DNA of 64,000 nt from Sneathiella limimaris. GTDB taxonomy: Bacteria; Pseudomonadota; Alphaproteobacteria; Sneathiellales; Sneathiellaceae. The translations under genes and the position numbers were made by a program. The stretch spans positions 1,984,001 to 2,048,000 of the forward strand of contig NZ_JABBYJ010000001.1 of assembly GCF_012932565.1 (NCBI RefSeq). Direction: 5' to 3'. How positions within the stretch are numbered: position 1 is the stretch's first letter; every line of letters begins with the position of its first letter. The notes under the pieces were generated by a model. It was not told the DNA's origin. It made no database searches and saw only the letters and a list, made by a program, of their open reading frames with translations. Of the stretch, positions 1 to 8,262 are shown in pieces.

Positions 1-906
1 ACGGATCAGGCGATCAAGGGCGAAGACAAACCAAGCCATGCCCTCCGTAAAGGACGCAAAAGCAGCATGCGGCTTGCCATCGATTCTGTTCGGGATGGCG
101 AGGCAAGAGGCGTGGTGTCTGCGGGTAATACCGGCGCCTTGATGGCGATGGCCAAATTCTCTCTAAAAACCCTTCCAGGTATTGATCGTCCGGCAATCGC
201 TTCCGTTCTTCCCTCTCCAAAAGGGGAAACGGTGATGCTCGATTTGGGCGCTAATATCGAATGTGATGCTGATAACCTGGTGCAGTTCGCAGTGATGGGT
301 GCAGATTTTTCCCGCGCTGTTCTGGGGCGGGTTCCGCCGCGCGTTGGCCTTCTCAATGTTGGAAGTGAGGAGCTCAAAGGCAGCGACACTATCAAGGAAG
401 CGGGTGAGCGCCTTAGGGATATGGAAAACGCTCCCTTTGAATATTATGGCTTTATTGAAGGCGATGATATTACCCGCGGTGTTGTAGATGTGGTGGTCAC
501 AGACGGTTTTACCGGTAATGTTGCCTTGAAAACTGCGGAAGGGGTCGCCACCTTGTATGCAGACTTCCTGCGTCAGGGGTTTCGGAGTTCGATTCTGACC
601 ATGATCGGGTATCTTTTGGCTCGTAGTGGCTTGAAAATGTTGAAAGATCGACTGGATCCCCGCGGATATAATGGCGGCGTTTTCCTTGGTCTAAACGGCA
701 TTTGTGTGAAGAGCCATGGCGGGACCGACGAGCACGGCTATGCGAATGCGATTGCGGTTACAATTGAAATGATCACTGATGGCATGATCGATAAAATGAT
801 TGATCATTTCAAAGAGTTTGCGGTTCGAATGAGTAACAGTGGTACAACTACTCCCGCGGCGGAGAAGTCGAGTGAAAACCCATCCGAGGTCGCTACGGAC
901 ACCTGA
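1..906 (+). CDS. plsX: Phosphate acyltransferase PlsX (5' end outside the window)
   Basis: PlsX converts acyl-ACP to acyl-phosphate, which PlsY uses to acylate glycerol-3-phosphate, the entry to phospholipid synthesis. The frame is open from base 1, so the gene enters from the left edge. About 60 N-terminal residues are missing, judged from the RKSSM segment at visible residues 19-23, which lies near residue 85 in E. coli PlsX. The visible 301 residues show SAGNTGALM, LDLGANIECD, VTDGFTGNVALK and a C-terminal KSHGGTDEHG block, all typical of the family. The ATG at 67 is internal. fabH follows after 51 bases in the usual plsX-fabH order. The last 25 residues are a Ser/Thr/Pro-rich tail. Confidence 0.96.
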   Translation, partial: TDQAIKGEDKPSHALRKGRKSSMRLAIDSVRDGEARGVVSAGNTGALMAMAKFSLKTLPGIDRPAIASVLPSPKGETVMLDLGANIECDADNLVQFAVMGADFSRAVLGRVPPRVGLLNVGSEELKGSDTIKEAGERLRDMENAPFEYYGFIEGDDITRGVVDVVVTDGFTGNVALKTAEGVATLYADFLRQGFRSSILTMIGYLLARSGLKMLKDRLDPRGYNGGVFLGLNGICVKSHGGTDEHGYANAIAVTIEMITDGMIDKMIDHFKEFAVRMSNSGTTTPAAEKSSENPSEVATDT

Positions 907-957
907 TTGTGTGAAGAAAAATAAGTGCTGAAGTCTGTCTTCAGAGAATAGGGAATT

Positions 958-1929
958 ATGCGTCGTTCGATTATTACCGGAACAGGATCTTATCTGCCAG
1001 AACGTGTCGTCACCAATGATGAGCTGGCGGAGAGAGTAGACACTTCTGATGAATGGATTGTCTCCCGCTCTGGTATTCGTCAACGGCATGTTGCTGCAGA
1101 AGGTGAAGTCACTTCTGATCTTGGAACTAAGGCTGCCTTAAAAGCGATGGAGGCCGCTGGCGTAACGGCCGATGACATCGACATGATTATACTGGCAACA
1201 GCCACACCTGATCTGACGTTCCCAGCATCAGCAACGACTATCCAGAAGAACCTTGGGATGACCCATGGGTATGCATTTGATATCCAGGCTGTTTGCACCG
1301 GGTTTATCTATGCGCTTGCAACCGCGGATAATTTTATCAAAGCAGGACAGGCCGATCGGGTATTGGTCATCGGCGCTGAGACATTCTCCCGTATTCTGGA
1401 TTGGAAGGATCGAACCACATGTGTTCTTTTCGGGGATGGAGCTGGTGCAATTGTGCTGGAGGCTGATGAGCAACCGGGCACAAATCAAGATCGGGGAATG
1501 CTGACAAGCCACCTGCATGCCGATGGACGCCACCGTGATCTTCTCTATGTGGATGGGGGACCTTCCTCGACCCAGACAACAGGTTTTTTGAAGATGGAAG
1601 GCCGTGAAGTCTTTAAGCATGCGGTTACTAATCTGGCCAATGTGGTTGGCGAAGCTTTGGAGGCAACGGGTCTCTCAGCTGACGATATCGATTGGCTGAT
1701 CCCGCATCAGGCCAATAAGCGGATCATCGATGGTACAGGCCGGAAACTTAAAATGGATCCGACAAAAGTCGTAGTCACTGTTGATCGGCATGGCAATACG
1801 TCAGCAGCATCTGTTCCGCTTGCTCTAGACGAAGCTGTTCGAGATGGCCGTATCAAAAAAGGTGATTTATTACTGCTTGAAGCAATGGGTGGCGGTTTTA
1901 CGTGGGGTTCCGCACTAGTGCGATTCTAG
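958..1929 (+). CDS. fabH: 3-oxoacyl-ACP synthase III
   Basis: FabH condenses acetyl-CoA with malonyl-ACP to start each fatty-acid chain. The 323-residue protein has the normal family length and the complete catalytic triad: Cys113 in AVCTGF, His250 in IPHQANKR and Asn280 in HGNTSAAS. The N-terminus ([18 protein letters not shown]) and the glycine-rich C-terminus ([16 protein letters not shown]) are canonical. The gene lies 51 bases behind plsX and is probably cotranscribed with it. An AGGGAATT just before the ATG is a modest ribosome binding site. About 200 bases containing an imperfect hairpin and a candidate promoter separate it from ihfA. Confidence 0.97.
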   Translation: MRRSIITGTGSYLPERVVTNDELAERVDTSDEWIVSRSGIRQRHVAAEGEVTSDLGTKAALKAMEAAGVTADDIDMIILATATPDLTFPASATTIQKNLGMTHGYAFDIQAVCTGFIYALATADNFIKAGQADRVLVIGAETFSRILDWKDRTTCVLFGDGAGAIVLEADEQPGTNQDRGMLTSHLHADGRHRDLLYVDGGPSSTQTTGFLKMEGREVFKHAVTNLANVVGEALEATGLSADDIDWLIPHQANKRIIDGTGRKLKMDPTKVVVTVDRHGNTSAASVPLALDEAVRDGRIKKGDLLLLEAMGGGFTWGSALVRF

Positions 1930-2070
1930 TTATTGGTGATTCTGTAAATTAAGATTCGTTTTTACAGACTTTTTCCTTCGACTATTGGCTAATTCGACAT
2001 ACTAAAAGGCGGTTTTTCTATAAAATCACCGTTTTAGGCCATTTTCTTATGTCTTTTTCTCTGTTTGGAG

Positions 2071-2099
2071 TTGACGGTCACATCTCCTGTGCTAATCCT
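2071..2099 (+). promoter_or_regulatory. Candidate sigma70 promoter for ihfA
   Basis: TTGACG at 2071-2076 is followed after 16-17 bases by TAATCC/AATCCT at 2093-2099. This is a reasonable match to the alphaproteobacterial housekeeping consensus and lies 27 bases before the ihfA start. An imperfect inverted repeat (CTAAAA..CGGT against ACCGTTTTAG, 2002-2037) lies upstream and may end the plsX-fabH transcript, but it lacks a clean U-run. Promoter call by eye only. Confidence 0.45.
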
Positions 2100-2125
2100 T
2101 TAATACAGTGTATGAGGTGGGAGAC

Positions 2126-2428
2126 ATGAGCAAAAAAAAGGCAGTTACCAGGTCTGATCTGGCTAAAGCACTTTATCAGAAGGTAGGGCTTTCTCGCAAA
2201 GAGTCTGCGATGCATGTGGAAGCTGTATTGGACGAAATTTCCAGATGTTTGATCGACGGCGAAAATGTCAAAATTTCTTCTTTTGGCAATTTTGAGGTTC
2301 GTCAGAAAAATGGACGCGTTGGACGGAACCCTAAAACGGGTGAAGAAGTCCCGATCGAGCCACGCCGGGTTCTTGTATTCAAGGCCTCAAGTGTTTTGAA
2401 AGACAAGATCAACAGCCAGTCCAGCTAA
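2126..2428 (+). CDS. ihfA: Integration host factor subunit alpha
   Basis: IHF alpha pairs with IHF beta to bind and sharply bend DNA, shaping promoters, origins and recombination sites. From the ATG at 2126 the protein is 100 residues, against 99 in E. coli. An in-frame GTG at 2108 would add six residues, but GAGGTGGGAGAC directly before 2126 is the better ribosome binding site. The N-terminal [10 protein letters not shown]-like helix (here [20 protein letters not shown]), the [23 protein letters not shown] arm region with its intercalating proline and the [11 protein letters not shown] end mark the alpha subunit. A MerR-like gene follows after 17 bases, a pairing seen in many alphaproteobacteria. 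Confidence 0.95.
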   Translation: MSKKKAVTRSDLAKALYQKVGLSRKESAMHVEAVLDEISRCLIDGENVKISSFGNFEVRQKNGRVGRNPKTGEEVPIEPRRVLVFKASSVLKDKINSQSS

Positions 2429-2445
2429 GAATTTAATGGTTGGGT

Positions 2446-2910
2446 ATGGCAGATTCTAATAGCACTAATGGGGGTAAATCAGAAAAGGATCCTGACGCTT
2501 TTCGAACGATAAGCGAAGTATCTGAGGAGCTGGATGTCCCCCAGCACGTCCTGCGGTTCTGGGAAACCAAATTTACAATCGTGAAACCTCTGAAAAGAGG
2601 TGGTGGACGCAGATATTATCGTCCCTCTGATATCGAAATTATTCGCGGCATTCGCGATCTTCTCTACACCCATGGGTTTACGATCAAGGGTGCCCAGAAG
2701 CTCTTGAAGGAGCAGGGTGGCAAGATCGAGAATATTGATGTTCTTTCCGGGGAATTTCAGAAAACTCAACCTGTTACTACATCTACACCAGTTTCAGATG
2801 CTCCTGCCCAGACTACTCCCGATGATGCAGGGTTGAACGCTGGTTCCAGAGAGAAACTGGAAGGGCTTTTGCAGGAACTTCAGGCAATTCGCCGACTACT
2901 CCCTCGCTAA
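2446..2910 (+). CDS. MerR-family transcriptional regulator
   Basis: A 154-residue MerR-type DNA-binding protein. The winged-helix domain occupies about residues 15-85: [21 protein letters not shown] forms the helix-turn-helix, followed by the [19 protein letters not shown] wing and helix and [13 protein letters not shown]. The rest is a Pro/Thr-rich linker and a short C-terminal helix with no cysteine cluster or obvious effector pocket, so the inducer is unknown. A TTG two codons upstream (2440) could also be read as the start, but ATG 2446 is preferred. It lies directly behind ihfA and is probably in the same operon. Family assignment is firm; the target genes cannot be deduced. Confidence 0.88.
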   Translation: MADSNSTNGGKSEKDPDAFRTISEVSEELDVPQHVLRFWETKFTIVKPLKRGGGRRYYRPSDIEIIRGIRDLLYTHGFTIKGAQKLLKEQGGKIENIDVLSGEFQKTQPVTTSTPVSDAPAQTTPDDAGLNAGSREKLEGLLQELQAIRRLLPR

Positions 2911-2953
2911 AAAATCCAGTCAGAACTTTTTTAAATCGGCGCGCGTGATTGCG

Positions 2954-2982
2954 TTGCATTGGCAAAATAACGAGGCTATAGT
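2954..2982 (+). promoter_or_regulatory. Sigma70-type promoter of the tRNA-Pro gene
   Basis: TTGCAT (2954-2959) and TATAGT (2977-2982) are separated by exactly 17 bases and sit 18 bases upstream of the mature tRNA 5' end. The same TTGCAT/TATAGT hexamers recur in front of rpsF, so this is likely the local housekeeping promoter form. Confidence 0.7.
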
Positions 2983-3000
2983 GCGCGCCGGTTAGACAGA

Positions 3001-3077
3001 CGGGCAGTAGCGCAGCCTGGTAGCGCACTTCACTGGGGGTGAAGGGGTCGTCGGTTCAAATCCGGCCTGCCCGACCA
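3001..3077 (+). tRNA. tRNA-Pro (anticodon GGG)
   Basis: The cloverleaf closes completely. Acceptor arms CGGGCAG and CTGCCCG pair over 7 bp, the D-arm GCGC/GCGC is present, and the anticodon stem CTTCA/TGAAG flanks the loop CTGGGGG, whose positions 34-36 read GGG. The T-arm has GTCGG and CCGGC around TTCAAAT. The CCA end is encoded (3075-3077). A strong terminator hairpin follows within 10 bases. Confidence 0.97.
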
Positions 3078-3083
3078 ATCGAA

Positions 3084-3120
3084 AAGCCCTTGAAAACTCT
3101 CGTTTTCGAGGGCTTTTTTT
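3084..3120 (+). terminator. Rho-independent terminator after tRNA-Pro
   Basis: A 14-bp stem (3084-3097 with 3102-3115, one G-U pair) closes a TCTC tetraloop and runs straight into T7. The stem contains GCCCTTGAAAAC against GTTTTCGAGGGC. It ends the tRNA transcript and, because the 5' side is A-rich, could also stop leftward transcription of the binding-protein gene that ends at 3135. Confidence 0.9.
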
Positions 3121-3134
3121 ATGGGGAATTCTAT

Positions 3135-3950
3135 TTAGTATTCAGGGATAAAATAGGGTGCGTCGGTCATGATTTCTTTGTACCGACCGCTTACGATCAT
3201 TTTGAGGATCACATTGGTGAACGTATTGGCAAGAGAGATGCCCTCTTCATCAGGATGGAAACAAAAGCCACCACCCCAGAAATCGATCACAGTTCCATGG
3301 TGAAGGTCATCAAGTAAACCCTCTCTTTTCAGCCCTGGAACCCAACCCGTTTGCAGAATGCCAGCATCAATTCTGCCAGCGGTGAGCATTTTTGGGATTT
3401 GTTCGTTATTGGCGACAGCTTGTTTGGATATACGATCGTTTTTTTCATATGAGACAGGAATTCCATAGCCTAAAGCGTGAACGACCGTTTTTCCTTCGAG
3501 GCTTACTATGTCATTGATAACGGGCTCATCTTTGCGGGTAAATATATAGTATCCCCCCATGATGATCGGCATTGAATATACAGGAAGTTCTGGATAGCCC
3601 CATTCTTTTACCCTGACAGGATCTTCACTAATAATAAAGGGCCAGACAATGTCTACCTCACGTTTTGCAAACATATGTGCGCAACGCGCGGCAGGGCGAA
3701 TAATGAGTGAAAATTCATAACCTGTTTTGGCTGATACCTTTGTGGTGATCTCATTAAATAGCGTGACATAAGGTTGGTTTTTATCAATTGTCCCGTCATT
3801 TCCCGTGGTCATTAATCCGCCGGGAATTTCCACTGAACACACCTTTAAACTCTTAGCTTGAGCATCCAATGGCATCATAAACATCATGACCAATATCATT
3901 GAAGCGACTTGAGCGATAGAGATTGCATTGTGCGGTAAGAGTTTAATCAT
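3135..3950 (-). CDS. Orphan periplasmic substrate-binding protein (SBP_bac_3-like)
   Basis: A 271-residue exported protein. Residues 1-32 form a signal peptide: a short basic start, the hydrophobic run IAQVASMILVMMFMMP, then AQA before the cleavage point. The mature part begins KSLKVCSVEIPGG and has the two-lobe outline of amino-acid-type binding proteins, with an early YVTLFNEI helix, a KREVDIVWPF segment and a hinge region near LEGKTVVHALGYGIPVS. No permease or ATPase gene is adjacent; its neighbours are tRNA-Pro and heme A synthase. It may deliver ligand to a distant transporter or to a sensor. Ligand unknown; family call moderate. Confidence 0.7.
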   Translation of the reverse strand: MIKLLPHNAISIAQVASMILVMMFMMPLDAQAKSLKVCSVEIPGGLMTTGNDGTIDKNQPYVTLFNEITTKVSAKTGYEFSLIIRPAARCAHMFAKREVDIVWPFIISEDPVRVKEWGYPELPVYSMPIIMGGYYIFTRKDEPVINDIVSLEGKTVVHALGYGIPVSYEKNDRISKQAVANNEQIPKMLTAGRIDAGILQTGWVPGLKREGLLDDLHHGTVIDFWGGGFCFHPDEEGISLANTFTNVILKMIVSGRYKEIMTDAPYFIPEY

Positions 3951-4079
3951 GGGCTTATAAATAACAGGTAATTCTTAAGTTGAGTTTAAGTGTGAGGCGA
4001 GACGACTGGGTCCGTGGCAAATTGCCGCTTTAATTCCAATTGCGCTTTAAAACAGTTCCAGAGTATCTTGCGGCACATG

Positions 4080-5144
4080 ATGGATATTTCTCAAAGTTAT
4101 GGGTTCTCCCTTGAGGCGAAGAACCGCAAGTTGCTCGCAAACTGGCTCTTGCTGGTTGCGTTTCTTGTTTTTTGCATGGTCGTTCTGGGTGGGGTGACAA
4201 GGCTTACGAACTCCGGTCTTTCCATGGTGGAGTGGAAGCCGGTTACAGGTTGGCTTCCCCCTTTGAGCGAGGAAGCCTGGCACGCTGAGTTTGATAAATA
4301 CAAAGCCTTTCCAGAGTATCAGAAAATCAACAAAGGAATGAGCCTGGACGAATTCAAGGAAATCTTTGCCTTTGAATATTCCCACCGGGTTTTGGGTCGT
4401 TTGATCGGGCTTGCTTTTGCTGTCCCGTTTTTCCTGTTTCTGATCCTTCGAAAAATCCCGATGAACATGGTTCCTAGGCTGGTTGGCCTTCTCATATTGG
4501 GGGGTAGTCAGGGTGTCATGGGCTGGGTCATGGTGAAAAGTGGCCTAGTTGACCACCCTGACGTCAGCCATTATCGCCTCACAGCGCATTTGGGATTGGC
4601 GGGGATTATCTTCGCAGCCCTTTTGTGGACTGCATTTGAGCTTCTCTATCCGAAAGAAGGGGTCAAAAACTCGAGCGCATTGTTGCGATTTGCCGTTATT
4701 TCCTTGGCGTTGGTATTTCTTCAGATCCTTATCGGCGGTTTCGTCGCCGGTCTTAACGCGGGCTTTATCTACAATGATTGGCCGACGATGGGTGGAGGCT
4801 TTATGCCGGATGATATTTTTCACATGAGCCCCTTGTATCTGAATTTTCTGGAAAATGTGGCGACTATTCAGTTTACCCATCGGATTGGTGCTTATGTCGT
4901 CTTTGCGGTAATTATCGTCCTCTTTTTAAAATGCCGGAAGGAGACGACAGATCCCACCGTTCGGCGCTTTGCCCATTTTCTGGTTGCGAGCGTCTTTCTG
5001 CAGGTCATAATTGGGATCTGGACGCTGGTTATGGTGGTTCCCGTGTCGCTGGGCGCTTTGCATCAGGCAGGCGGAATGGTGGTTTTGGGATTTGCCATTG
5101 CGACTGTTCATAGTCTTCACCAACAGCGATTAATGACAAAGTGA
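4080..5144 (+). CDS. ctaA: Heme A synthase (Cox15/CtaA)
   Basis: Heme A synthase oxidises the C8 methyl of heme O to give heme A for aa3-type cytochrome oxidase in the inner membrane. The 354-residue protein shows eight hydrophobic segments and the paired His motifs of the family: FEYSHRVLGRLIG, HYRLTAHLGLAG, FTHRIGAYVVF and LGALHQAGGMVV. GGVTRLTNSGLSMVEWKPVTG near the N-terminus is a Cox15 signature. Adjacent ATGs at 4077 and 4080 are both possible starts; a GTG at 4014 would add an unlikely polar leader. The stop overlaps a GTG that may start the next gene (GTGA), suggesting coupling to the VOC gene. Confidence 0.94.
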   Translation: MDISQSYGFSLEAKNRKLLANWLLLVAFLVFCMVVLGGVTRLTNSGLSMVEWKPVTGWLPPLSEEAWHAEFDKYKAFPEYQKINKGMSLDEFKEIFAFEYSHRVLGRLIGLAFAVPFFLFLILRKIPMNMVPRLVGLLILGGSQGVMGWVMVKSGLVDHPDVSHYRLTAHLGLAGIIFAALLWTAFELLYPKEGVKNSSALLRFAVISLALVFLQILIGGFVAGLNAGFIYNDWPTMGGGFMPDDIFHMSPLYLNFLENVATIQFTHRIGAYVVFAVIIVLFLKCRKETTDPTVRRFAHFLVASVFLQVIIGIWTLVMVVPVSLGALHQAGGMVVLGFAIATVHSLHQQRLMTK

Positions 5145-5545
5145 GCCTTGCCATGATTGGACGTCTCGATCACCTGGTTATTACAGTAGCCGACCTTGAA
5201 AAAACAAAGGCATTTTATTGTGATGTGCTGGATATGCGCTTTGAGGAGTTTGGTGACGCGCGCTATGCGCTACATTTCGGCTCTCAAAAACTGAATGTCC
5301 ACGTCGTGGGTAAGGAGCTGAGCCCTCGGGCAGAGCTTGCGAAGCCTGGAACAGCCGATCTTTGCTTCATTTGCTATGTCCCGCTCGAGAAAGTTGAAGC
5401 TCGGCTTAAATCGGCTGGCATCGAAATTCTGCAAGGGCCAGTTGCCAGGTCAGGGGCGACGGGGTCAATCACATCCCTTTATGTGCGTGACCCCGATCTG
5501 AATTTGATAGAGCTCTCCGTTTATGATGACGAAAAGCCTGCCTGA
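5141..5545 (+). CDS. VOC-family (glyoxalase/bleomycin-resistance fold) protein
   Basis: A 134-residue protein of the vicinal oxygen chelate fold, built from two beta-alpha-beta-beta-beta modules. It has DHLVITVADLEKTKAFYCDVLDM at the start and DPDLNLIELSVYD at the end, giving the usual metal ligands His (DHLV) and Glu (LIELS), with His in KLNVHVVG between them. Substrate cannot be read from sequence; members include lyases, dioxygenases and resistance proteins. GTG 5141 overlaps the ctaA stop by four bases; ATG 5153 is an alternative that drops four residues. The gene ends against the convergent metY gene with no gap. Confidence 0.85.
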   Translation: MSLAMIGRLDHLVITVADLEKTKAFYCDVLDMRFEEFGDARYALHFGSQKLNVHVVGKELSPRAELAKPGTADLCFICYVPLEKVEARLKSAGIEILQGPVARSGATGSITSLYVRDPDLNLIELSVYDDEKPA

Positions 5546-6826
5546 TCAGGCTTTTTGGAGTGCCTGATCTAGGTCAGCAATAATATCGTTTACATTTTCG
5601 ATGCCGATTGATAGTCGGATCACATCTGGACCTGCGCCTGCCGCAACCTGCTGGGGTTCTTCCAGTTGTCGGTGCGTTGTCGATGCCGGATGAATAATCA
5701 GGCTTCGGGTGTCGCCGATATTAGCAAGATGAGAGAACAGATCCACATTCTCAACCATCCTGATGCCAGCTTCATATCCACCCTTGATACCAAATGTCAT
5801 CACAGCGCCGCCTGATGCATCTCGCATATATTTCTTTGCAAGGCCGTAATAAGGATCGCTCTCTAGTCCTGCATAGGACACCCAAGCAACCTTGTCATGA
5901 CCTTTCAGGAACTCAGCAACTTTCAAAGCGTTTTTGCCATGCTCACGCATTCTTAGGGCAAGGGTTTCGATGCCGGTCACCAGTTGGAAGGCATTGAACG
6001 GCGAAAGGGCAGGGCCCAGGTCCCGAAGACCAAGTGCCCGGCAGGCGATGCCAAAAGCAAGCTCCCCAAAAGTCTCATGGAATTTGAGGCCGTGATAGGA
6101 CGGGTTCGGTGCGCTTAACGTTGCGAACTTATCGCTGGCGCTCCAGTTAAACTTACCTGAGTCCACAATCACACCGCCAACTGAGTTTCCATGACCGCCC
6201 AAGAATTTGGTCACAGAATGGACAACGATATCCGCGCCCCATTCAATTGGACGGCAAAGATAGGGTGTTGCCAGTGTATTATCGACAATCAATGGAATGC
6301 CGGCTTCATGGGCAATTTTTGCGATGGCTTCGATATCCGTTACGACACCGCCCGGATTGGCCAGGCTTTCAATAAAAATCGCCTTACATTTTGGGGTAAG
6401 GGCCGCTTTGAAGTTTTCAGGATTATCCGGATCAACAAAGATCGCGTGCCAGTCAAACTTCTTGAAAGACTGACTGAACTGAGTGATCGAGCCACCATAG
6501 AGCCGGGTGGAGGCCAGGAATTCATCTCCTGGCTCCATTAGCGTGTGAAAGGCAATCATCTGCGCTGCATGGCCAGAGGCGACGGCTAAAGCTGTTGCTC
6601 CGCCTTCAAGGGAGGCAACCCGTTCTTCAAGAACCGCATTGGTCGGGTTGGTCAGGCGCGAATAGATGTTGCCAAAGGCTTGCAGGTTAAAAAGCTCAGC
6701 AGCATGATCTGCATCATCAAACACATAGGAAGCTGTCTGGTAGATTGGAGTGATCCTCGCGCCGGTCGTTGGGTCTGGGGCCGCGCCGGCATGGACAGCC
6801 AAGGTTTCAAATTTCGGGTTTGTCAT
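5546..6826 (-). CDS. metY: O-acetylhomoserine sulfhydrylase (Cys/Met metabolism PLP enzyme)
   Basis: A 426-residue PLP-dependent enzyme that probably joins O-acetylhomoserine with sulfide (or methanethiol) to form homocysteine (or methionine). FETLAVHAGAAPDPTTGARITPIYQTASYVF at the N-terminus and IYSRLTNPTN are hallmarks of the MetY branch; the PLP lysine lies in HSVTKFLGGHGNSVGG. C-terminal SIGIENVNDIIADLDQAL is typical. It starts inside the stop of the CoA-binding gene (ATGA overlap at 6823-6826), so translation is probably coupled. The homoserine precursor would come from hom at 26.5 kb. Methionine gamma-lyase is a less likely alternative. Confidence 0.93.
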   Translation of the reverse strand: MTNPKFETLAVHAGAAPDPTTGARITPIYQTASYVFDDADHAAELFNLQAFGNIYSRLTNPTNAVLEERVASLEGGATALAVASGHAAQMIAFHTLMEPGDEFLASTRLYGGSITQFSQSFKKFDWHAIFVDPDNPENFKAALTPKCKAIFIESLANPGGVVTDIEAIAKIAHEAGIPLIVDNTLATPYLCRPIEWGADIVVHSVTKFLGGHGNSVGGVIVDSGKFNWSASDKFATLSAPNPSYHGLKFHETFGELAFGIACRALGLRDLGPALSPFNAFQLVTGIETLALRMREHGKNALKVAEFLKGHDKVAWVSYAGLESDPYYGLAKKYMRDASGGAVMTFGIKGGYEAGIRMVENVDLFSHLANIGDTRSLIIHPASTTHRQLEEPQQVAAGAGPDVIRLSIGIENVNDIIADLDQALQKA

Positions 6827-7317
6827 CTCTTTTTCCCTAGTAGCTTATTTCGTTTCGATGAAATGATGCCTGACCGACCGCCCATATAGGCAATCTCCCC
6901 AGATAATCGGCCAAACTCAATTTTTGGGCATCGGTTCATGACAACCTTCATGCCCGCAGCCTCCGCCGTTTTTGCAGCCTCTTCATTAATAACCCCAAGC
7001 TGCAACCAGAGGACGGGTGCCTTGATGGCCTTTGCCTCTTCGACAATAGCCGGGATGGCTTCGCTGTTTCGGAAACAGTCCACCATATGAATTGGCTCTT
7101 CAATTTCCTGAAGAGACCCATATACCTTTTCACCAAGCAGTTCCTGACCTGCTTTCCCAGGATTTACCGGAAATACTCTGTAGCCTTTACGCTGCAGATA
7201 GCGCATCACCATATAGGAGGGGCGAACCGGGTTATCACTGGCGCCAACAAGCGCAATGTTCTTTACAGTCTCCAGGATCTCGCCAATATACTCGTCTGAA
7301 TAACTTGAATGATCCAT
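6823..7317 (-). CDS. CoA-binding-domain protein (YccU type)
   Basis: A 164-residue Rossmann-fold protein of the CoA_binding_2 family. The nucleotide-binding segment is IALVGASDNPVRPSYMVMRYLQRKGYRVFPVNPG, followed by VYGSLQEI and a C-terminal CPKIEFGRL, matching the family from end to end. ATG 7317 is chosen because it overlaps the upstream crotonase stop by one base (TAATG); an in-frame start at 7332 would only add five residues. The downstream metY also overlaps, giving a tight three-gene operon. The precise role is unknown in the literature for most members; ligand binding (CoA or related) is inferred from the family. Confidence 0.87.
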   Translation of the reverse strand: MDHSSYSDEYIGEILETVKNIALVGASDNPVRPSYMVMRYLQRKGYRVFPVNPGKAGQELLGEKVYGSLQEIEEPIHMVDCFRNSEAIPAIVEEAKAIKAPVLWLQLGVINEEAAKTAEAAGMKVVMNRCPKIEFGRLSGEIAYMGGRSGIISSKRNKLLGKKR

Positions 7318-8117
7318 TACTTGTCCTGCCAATCGGGCTCGCGTTTATTCAGGAAGGCATCAATTCCTTCTTGGGCGTCATGGGACTGCATGTTATTCGC
7401 CATCACCTCCGAGGCAAAATCATAGGCTTGATCCAGTGGCATATTCACCTGCTTATAGAAAGCAGCCTTGCCAGTTTTCACCGTGTGGGTGGATTTGCTT
7501 GCAATATTCTTGGCGAATTTTTGGACAATATCCTCAAGTTCATTCGGCTCGACTGCTTTATTGATCAAGCCAAAGCGCATTGCGTTTTCACCATCGATGA
7601 ATTCACCGCTCAACAGCATTTCCATGGCATGCTTTGGTGCGACATTCCGACTTAGGGCGACCATAGGAGTGGAGCAGAAAAGGCCAAGATTGACGCCAGG
7701 TGTCGCAAAGCGGGAGGATTTGGTGGCGAAAGCCAGATCACAGCTGGCAACGAGCTGGCAACCGGCCGCTGTCGCAATACCATCTACTTTGGCAATGACC
7801 GGCTGCGGCAGGTTGACAATTTTCTGCATCATCGCACTGCATTGGTTGAACAGGGCCAGCATCACTTCCTGACGGTTGTCGCTCATAACTTCCTTCAGAT
7901 TATGGCCTGAGGAAAAGACCGGCCCTTCAGCTCCCAGAATAACAACAGCAATATCAGCATTCCCTGCAATCTCATCGAAGGTATCGCTGATAGTTTGCAT
8001 CATCTGACTAGAGAGGGAATTTCGGCTCGCAGGGTCCGTTAAGGTCAGCCGTGCGACACGTCCTTCTATTTCCAAGGACAGTAGTGAGGCGGATTTTGCT
8101 GCAACTTCACTCATCAT
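7317..8117 (-). CDS. Crotonase-fold enoyl-CoA hydratase/isomerase family protein
   Basis: A 266-residue crotonase-superfamily protein, first gene of a leftward operon with the CoA-binding protein and metY. The oxyanion-hole segments are visible as VFSSGHNLKEV and ATAAGCQLVASCDLAFA. The second catalytic Glu of true hydratases appears conserved (KHAMEMLLSGE), but the position of the first (PEI/PEV in classical enzymes) reads PGV in SRFATPGVNLG. That pattern and the AAGCQL motif resemble ECHDC3-like members, so hydratase activity is doubtful and another acyl-CoA reaction is possible. Length is normal; start ATG 8117 (MMSEVA) is uncontested apart from an adjacent second ATG. Confidence 0.88.
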   Translation of the reverse strand: MMSEVAAKSASLLSLEIEGRVARLTLTDPASRNSLSSQMMQTISDTFDEIAGNADIAVVILGAEGPVFSSGHNLKEVMSDNRQEVMLALFNQCSAMMQKIVNLPQPVIAKVDGIATAAGCQLVASCDLAFATKSSRFATPGVNLGLFCSTPMVALSRNVAPKHAMEMLLSGEFIDGENAMRFGLINKAVEPNELEDIVQKFAKNIASKSTHTVKTGKAAFYKQVNMPLDQAYDFASEVMANNMQSHDAQEGIDAFLNKREPDWQDK

Positions 8118-8262
8118 AAATCTCCCGTTTGGCCCTGTTTTTATAGTCTACCGGGCTTTGAGCTAGATTACTGGAAAATGCCGGGAGTGCAATGACAACT
8201 GTTCACTTCAGTTGATAGCTTGTATAAAACCGGTGACAACAAGAAGAAAAGGGGAGTGGTGG

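Noticed and set aside
7092-7655. A 187-codon rightward frame across the CoA-binding and crotonase genes
   Set aside because: Both leftward genes are strongly supported by motifs and overlapping stop/start codons; the opposing frame has a low-complexity, His/Gln-rich translation without family features.
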